NCBI GenBank assembly: GCA_964651005.1
Contig: CAZYVL010000048.1
Coordinates: forward strand, 1 to 17,437
Direction: 5' to 3'
Source: DATMFV01 sp964651005
GTDB lineage: Bacteria > Verrucomicrobiota > Verrucomicrobiia > Chthoniobacterales > Chthoniobacteraceae
DNA: 17,437 bases
Position numbers and translations under genes: made by a program. Below the pieces are notes generated by a model. That model was not told where the DNA came from, made no database searches, and was given only the letters and a program-made list of their open reading frames with translations. This document shows positions 13,438 through 17,437 of the stretch, piece by piece; position 1 is the stretch's first letter, and each line of letters opens with the position of its first letter.

Positions 13438-14954
13438 CCACTCACCTTATTTCGCCGACGCGCGAGCAGTTCCGCGAACTCGCGGCACACGGCAACCTGA
13501 TCCCCGTCAGCACGGAGCTGATCGCCGACGTGGAGACGCCCGTTTCGGCCTTCCGCAAGCTGGAGCGCGGCGACGGGTACGCTTTCCTGCTGGAATCCGC
13601 TGAGAACAGCGAGCAGGGCGGGCGCTACTCGTTCGTCGGGAGCGATCCGCGCGTGCTCTTCGAGGCGTCCGGGCGGCAAATCCAGATCACGGAGAACGGC
13701 GAGACGCGCCGCTTCGAAACGCAGTCCGAACCGCTCCGGGAACTCCAGACGCTGATGGCGCGCTTCCGGCCCGTGCCGCTCCCGGGGCTGCCGCCGTTCG
13801 CCGGGGGGGCCGTCGGCGCGATGGCTTACGACACCGTGCGCTTTTTCGAACCGGCCATCGGCCCGCTCCCGCCCGAAGGGCCGGGGGCGCCGGTGCCCGA
13901 CATGGTGTTCATGATTACGGACACCTTTCTCGTCTTCGACCACCGCCTGCGGCGCATCCGGGTGCTCGCCAACGCGCTCGTGGAGGGCGACCCGGACGCC
14001 GCCTACGACATCGCGTGTGAAAAGATCGAGGCGCTGCTCGAACGCCTTGCGCGCCCGGCGCTGCTGCCGCCGCTCAACGTCCGGCAGGCGCAAGCGCCGG
14101 AGCCTGCCAGGCCGCCGCGCAGCAACACCACGCGGGAGGAGTTCCACGCGATGGTGAAAAAAGCGCACGAATACATCCACGCCGGGGACATCTTCCAGGT
14201 CGTGCTCTCGCAACGCTTCGAGGCGGATTACGACGGCGACGCGCTCCAGCTCTACCGGGCGTTGCGTTTCATCAACCCCTCGCCGTATCTCTTTTGCCTC
14301 AAGTTCGGCGACGCCTTCTCGCTCGTCGGCAGTTCGCCGGAGGTGCATGTCCGCGCCATTGACGGCAACGTGACGATCCGCCCCATCGCCGGGACGCGAC
14401 GCCGGGGCGCGACGCCGGAGGAGGACGAGGCCAACGCCGCCGATCTCCTCGCGGACCCGAAGGAGCGCGCGGAACACCTGATGCTTGTCGATCTCGCCCG
14501 CAACGACGTCGGTCGGATCGCCGACTTCGGCAGCGTCCGCGTGACCGATTTCATGACCGTGGAGCGGTACAGCCACGTCATGCACCTCGTTTCCAACGTG
14601 ATCGGGACGCTGCGCCCCGGGTGCGACGCCTACGACGTGCTGCGGGCCACCTTCCCGGCAGGGACCGTCTCCGGCTCGCCGAAGGTGCGCGCGATGCAGA
14701 TCGTCAACCAGCTTGAAAAAGAGCGCCGGGGGACGTACGCCGGAGCGGTCGGCTACTTCGGCTTCGACGGCAACCACGACTCGTGCATCACCCTGCGCTC
14801 TGTGCTGCTCAAGGACGGGAAGGCCACCGTGCAGGCGGGAGCCGGGATCGTGGCCGATTCCACGCCCGAGGGGGAATACCAGGAGACGCTCAACAAAGCG
14901 ATGGGGATGATGCGCGCCATCGAACACGCCGGAACCGCCGGGCACGCCCCCTGA
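13434..14954 (+). CDS. trpE: Anthranilate synthase component I
   Basis: A 506-residue chorismate-utilising enzyme that converts chorismate and ammonia (supplied by TrpG) to anthranilate, opening tryptophan synthesis. The N-terminal regulatory motif LLES (52-55) is present, so feedback inhibition by tryptophan is expected; this also favours TrpE over PabB. The catalytic domain has RPIAGTRRRG (316-325), HLMLVDLARNDVGR (348-361), YSHVMHLVS around H381/H384, FPAGTVSGSPK (407-417) and QAGAGIVADS. Length is normal for the family. It overlaps hisI by four bases and is followed 25 bp later by trpG. Confidence 0.97.
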   Translation: MTTHLISPTREQFRELAAHGNLIPVSTELIADVETPVSAFRKLERGDGYAFLLESAENSEQGGRYSFVGSDPRVLFEASGRQIQITENGETRRFETQSEPLRELQTLMARFRPVPLPGLPPFAGGAVGAMAYDTVRFFEPAIGPLPPEGPGAPVPDMVFMITDTFLVFDHRLRRIRVLANALVEGDPDAAYDIACEKIEALLERLARPALLPPLNVRQAQAPEPARPPRSNTTREEFHAMVKKAHEYIHAGDIFQVVLSQRFEADYDGDALQLYRALRFINPSPYLFCLKFGDAFSLVGSSPEVHVRAIDGNVTIRPIAGTRRRGATPEEDEANAADLLADPKERAEHLMLVDLARNDVGRIADFGSVRVTDFMTVERYSHVMHLVSNVIGTLRPGCDAYDVLRATFPAGTVSGSPKVRAMQIVNQLEKERRGTYAGAVGYFGFDGNHDSCITLRSVLLKDGKATVQAGAGIVADSTPEGEYQETLNKAMGMMRAIEHAGTAGHAP

Positions 14955-14979
14955 TTTTCCCGGAAAGGAGACCAACGCC

Positions 14980-15543
14980 ATGCTGCTTGTCATCGATAAC
15001 TACGACTCGTTCACCTACAACCTCGTGCAATACTTCGGCGAACTCGGGGCGGAGATGATCGTGCGCCGCAACGACGAGATTTCCGCCGACGCCGTGGAGG
15101 CGCTCAACCCGACGCGCCTCTGCATCTCCCCCGGCCCGTGTACGCCCAACGAGGCGGGGGTGAGCAACGAGGTGATCCGCCGCTTCGGCCCGCGTATTCC
15201 GCTGCTGGGCGTCTGCCTGGGGCACCAGTGCATCGGGCAGGTCTTCGGCGGGGAGGTGGTCCGCGCCGGGCGGCTCATGCACGGGAAGACCTCGCCGATC
15301 CACCACGACGGCAAGGGGGTCTTCACCGGCCTCCCGAACCCGTTCGAGGCAACCCGCTACCACTCGCTGCTCGTCCGGCGCGAAACCTTTCCCGCCGATC
15401 TGGAGATCACCGCGCAGACCGCCGAGGGGGAGATCATGGGACTGCGGCACCGGCAATACCCGATCCACGGCGTGCAGTTTCACCCCGAGTCGATCCTGAC
15501 CCGCGAGGGGAAAGCACTGCTGCGCAACTTTCTGGATTTGTAG
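14980..15543 (+). CDS. trpG: Anthranilate synthase component II (glutamine amidotransferase)
   Basis: A 187-residue class I glutamine amidotransferase that releases ammonia from glutamine for TrpE. Motifs are IDNYDSFTYNL (5-15), the oxyanion SPGPCTPNEAG (50-60), the nucleophile in GVCLGHQ (C79) and the catalytic HPE (H168, E170). It may be shared with aminodeoxychorismate synthase (PabA role), which cannot be excluded from sequence. It is preceded by GGAG at 14967-14970, nine bases before the ATG, the only clear Shine-Dalgarno in the window. trpD, trpC and the rest of the pathway do not follow; the next gene is unrelated. Confidence 0.95.
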   Translation: MLLVIDNYDSFTYNLVQYFGELGAEMIVRRNDEISADAVEALNPTRLCISPGPCTPNEAGVSNEVIRRFGPRIPLLGVCLGHQCIGQVFGGEVVRAGRLMHGKTSPIHHDGKGVFTGLPNPFEATRYHSLLVRRETFPADLEITAQTAEGEIMGLRHRQYPIHGVQFHPESILTREGKALLRNFLDL

Positions 15544-15593
15544 CGCGGCGCGTTTTGGTCCATGCTTGGACCCGCCCCCCAGCACCCAAGCCT

Positions 15594-17003
15594 ATGGACT
15601 ACGAGGACTACGATCTCATCATTCTCGGCGGAGGCAGTGCCGGTTACAACGGCGCGGCGGCAGCCTGCAAGCTCGGCCTCCGGGTCGCCGTGGTGGAAGG
15701 GAGCGACGAACTCGGCGGCCTCTGCATCTTGCGCGGCTGTATGCCGAGCAAGGCAATCCTGGAATCCGCCAACCGCTACATGACGCTGCGCCGCGCCGGG
15801 GAGTTCGGCCTGGCCGCGCGGGAGATCGATTTCTCGCTCGCCGAAATCCGCTCGCGCAAGGAGCGGCTCGTGCGGGAGTTCGCCGACTACCGCGCCAAAC
15901 AGCTCGCGGGTGGCCGCTTCGACCTGCACCGGGGGTGGGCGTCGTTTGTCGATCCGCACACCGTCGAGGTCACGCTGCCCGACGGCACGAAACGCGCGCT
16001 GCGCGGCAAGACGTTCCTGCTGGCCACCGGCTCGCGCTTCCAGTGCGTGGAGGTGCCGGGGCTGGCGCAGACTGGTTTTCTCAACAGCGACCAGGTGCTC
16101 GGCCTCGCGCATCTGCCGCGCTCGGTCATCCTGCTCGGCGGCGGCGCAACGGCGGTGGAGTTCGCGCACTTTTACGCGGCGCTCGGCGTCCAGGTGACGC
16201 TCATCCAGCGCAGCCGCCAGCTTCTCCGGGAGATGGACGGCGACGTGGCCCTCTGCGTCGAAAGCGCCTACCGCAAGCGCGGGATGCGCGTCTACTGCCA
16301 CACGCGGCTGGAGAAAGTGGAACGGGCGGAAAACGGGATGAAGCGCGTCTGCTTCGAGCAGGGGGGCAAAAGCCGGATCGTCGAGGCCGAGGAGATTGTC
16401 TGCGCCTTGGGCCGCCAGCCGATGACGGAGCGCCTCCAGCTTGCCAACGCGGGGCTGGAAGCGACACGCGGGAGGGTACACGTCGGGCCGACACAGCAGA
16501 CGTGCGTTCCGCACCTCTTCGCAGCGGGCGATGTCGCCGGGCCGTACGAAATCGTCCACATCGCCATCCAGCAGGCGGAGCTGGCGGCGCGCAACGCCGC
16601 GCGGCTGCTGGCAGGACCGGCGAAACCGGCGGCGCTGGAGGAGATCGACTACCGGCTGCGGCTCTTCGCCATCTTCAGCGCGCCGGAAGTGGCGATGGTC
16701 GGGCTGACGGAGCGGGAATTGCAGGAGACCGCCGTGCCGTACCGGGCGGCGACCTACAGCTTCGACGACCACGGCAAGTCGATGCTCGCCGGGGAGACGG
16801 AGGGCTTCGTCAAGCTGCTGGCCTCCGAGGAATCCGGGGAGATCATCGGCGCGGCGGTCGTCGGCCCGCACGCTTCCGAACTGATCCATGAGATCGTCGT
16901 CGCCATGCGCTTCCGGGCCACGGCGCGCGATCTCCTGGAGATCCCACACTACCACCCGACGCTGAGCGAAATCTGGACTTACCCCGCCGAGGAGCTGGCG
17001 TAG
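15594..17003 (+). CDS. Pyridine nucleotide-disulfide oxidoreductase, class I (lipoamide dehydrogenase/MerA-like)
   Basis: A 469-residue flavoprotein. It has an FAD-binding IILGGGSAGYNGA (9-21), the redox disulfide in GGLCILRGCMPSKA (C44, C49), and a second Rossmann motif in VILLGGGATAVEF. A further FAD motif is HLFAAGDVAG, and the C-terminal active-site pair is HPTLSE (H454, E459). It should transfer electrons from a nicotinamide to a disulfide or similar acceptor. At the end of the second Rossmann strand, where NADH enzymes carry Glu, it reads LIQRSR (Q205, R206, R208), closer to NADPH enzymes such as MerA and glutathione reductase. No 2-oxoacid dehydrogenase genes are adjacent, and MerA's C-terminal Cys pair is absent. 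The physiological substrate is therefore open. The start is ATG at 15594, 50 bp after trpG, without a Shine-Dalgarno; co-transcription with trpG is possible. Confidence 0.88.
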   Translation: MDYEDYDLIILGGGSAGYNGAAAACKLGLRVAVVEGSDELGGLCILRGCMPSKAILESANRYMTLRRAGEFGLAAREIDFSLAEIRSRKERLVREFADYRAKQLAGGRFDLHRGWASFVDPHTVEVTLPDGTKRALRGKTFLLATGSRFQCVEVPGLAQTGFLNSDQVLGLAHLPRSVILLGGGATAVEFAHFYAALGVQVTLIQRSRQLLREMDGDVALCVESAYRKRGMRVYCHTRLEKVERAENGMKRVCFEQGGKSRIVEAEEIVCALGRQPMTERLQLANAGLEATRGRVHVGPTQQTCVPHLFAAGDVAGPYEIVHIAIQQAELAARNAARLLAGPAKPAALEEIDYRLRLFAIFSAPEVAMVGLTERELQETAVPYRAATYSFDDHGKSMLAGETEGFVKLLASEESGEIIGAAVVGPHASELIHEIVVAMRFRATARDLLEIPHYHPTLSEIWTYPAEELA

Positions 17004-17045
17004 CAAGAAAAGGAGTTCTTTTTGGCGCGCGCGGGGAAACCCGGG

Positions 17046-17074
17046 TTGACATCGCATTTTTCAACCGTGATAGT
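17046..17074 (+). promoter_or_regulatory. Sigma-70-type promoter upstream of bactofilin
   Basis: A perfect TTGACA (17046-17051), a 17-bp spacer, and GATAGT (17069-17074, four of six to TATAAT). The predicted start is near 17081, leaving a leader of about 130 bases to the bactofilin ATG. The leader holds no obvious structure. Confidence 0.65.
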
Positions 17075-17208
17075 CGGCGCGGCGCTTCGGTGTCTCCAAG
17101 CCTCTTCGAGAACTCTTCGAGAAAAAAAGCCGATCCTCCCCTCCTCCCGAATTCTCCAAAATTACCCCTGAAATGCTCCCTGAAAGGGCGCAAAAAACCC
17201 GCAATCCT

Positions 17209-17437
17209 ATGGCCGAACTCAACTCCACCACCACCCGCAACAACCTCTCCTCCGACGTCGAGATCAAAGGCTCGATCAAGTTCCAGAACGATCTGACCAT
17301 CGACGGCAAGGTCGAGGGCGAGATTCTCTCCCCCGGCGTCCTCGTCATCGGCGAAAACGCCGAAGTGCGCGGCGAGATCAAGACCAAATCCGTCACCGTG
17401 CACGGCAAGGTGCAGGGGAACATCACCGTCGAGGAGC
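17209..17437 (+). CDS. Bactofilin, 5' part (partial)
   Basis: The window ends after 76 codons. After a short Ser/Thr/Asn-rich lead (MAELNSTTTRNNLSSD) the frame reads VEIKGSIKFQNDLTIDGKVEGEI, then GVLVIGENAEVRGEIK and SVTVHGKVQGNI. This is the right-handed beta-helix repeat of bactofilins, with I/V-x-G turns about every 17-18 residues. Bactofilins are cytoskeletal polymers that position envelope or chromosome machinery. The ATG at 17209 is taken as the start because the lead before the helix is then of normal length. An in-frame ATG at 17173 would add 12 residues and cannot be excluded. Neither start has a good Shine-Dalgarno. Confidence 0.9.
   Translation, partial: MAELNSTTTRNNLSSDVEIKGSIKFQNDLTIDGKVEGEILSPGVLVIGENAEVRGEIKTKSVTVHGKVQGNITVEE

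Noticed and set aside
17030..17046. CGGGGAAACCCGGG as a terminator for the oxidoreductase gene
   Set aside because: The stem is only 4-5 bp and is not followed by a T run; it directly abuts the TTGACA promoter element.
15480..17057. Long - strand frame opposite the disulfide oxidoreductase
   Set aside because: Composition-driven shadow; all conserved motifs lie on the + strand.

Overview
This is a GC-rich window that reads as ordinary chromosome from a member of the Verrucomicrobiota (inference). The basis is two PEP-CTERM/autotransporter-type beta-strand surface proteins, a SpmA-SpmB fusion outside any sporulation context, a bactofilin, and few Shine-Dalgarno sequences (only trpG has a clear one). 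No rRNA, tRNA, CRISPR array, transposase or prophage gene was seen. An assembly gap of exactly 100 N (5997-6096) lies inside one gene.

Layout. (1) 1-2198, + strand: the 3' end of pyrB, pyrC overlapping it by one base, and a KDPG-aldolase family gene. (2) 2213-4590, - strand: a two-gene unit made of a complete FabF-like ketosynthase and, coupled through an ATGA overlap, a partner that has lost all three catalytic residues (a chain-length-factor-like subunit). (3) 4734-7056, + strand: a membrane-anchored C39-like cysteine peptidase and, 13 bp later, a SpmA-SpmB fusion with an unusual tandem-repeat insert. (4) 7095-9021, - strand: pyrH, frr and a secreted cysteine-free thioredoxin-like protein. 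(5) 9208-12544, + strand: two tandem PEP-CTERM proteins. Their C-terminal halves and terminators are near-identical and both have the same 27-bp upstream motif, while their beta-helical middles have diverged. (6) 12545-15543, + strand: hisI-trpE-trpG. In front of it is what looks like a Trp attenuator: a ten-codon leader peptide with His-Trp-Trp followed by an intrinsic terminator just before hisI. (7) 15594-17003: a disulfide oxidoreductase of the lipoamide dehydrogenase/MerA class. (8) From 17209: the start of a bactofilin behind a good sigma-70-like promoter.

How the genes fit together. pyrB, pyrC and pyrH serve pyrimidine synthesis at separate loci. hisI, trpE and trpG appear to be one transcript under amino-acid control. 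The peptidase/SpmAB pair recalls the dacB-spmA-spmB operon of Bacillus and may act on the envelope. The PEP-CTERM pair probably makes variable surface or matrix proteins. The strongest candidates for something undescribed are the putative His-Trp-Trp attenuator, the repeat insert in SpmAB, the PEP-CTERM duplication with its shared promoter-like motif, and the catalytically dead ketosynthase partner.
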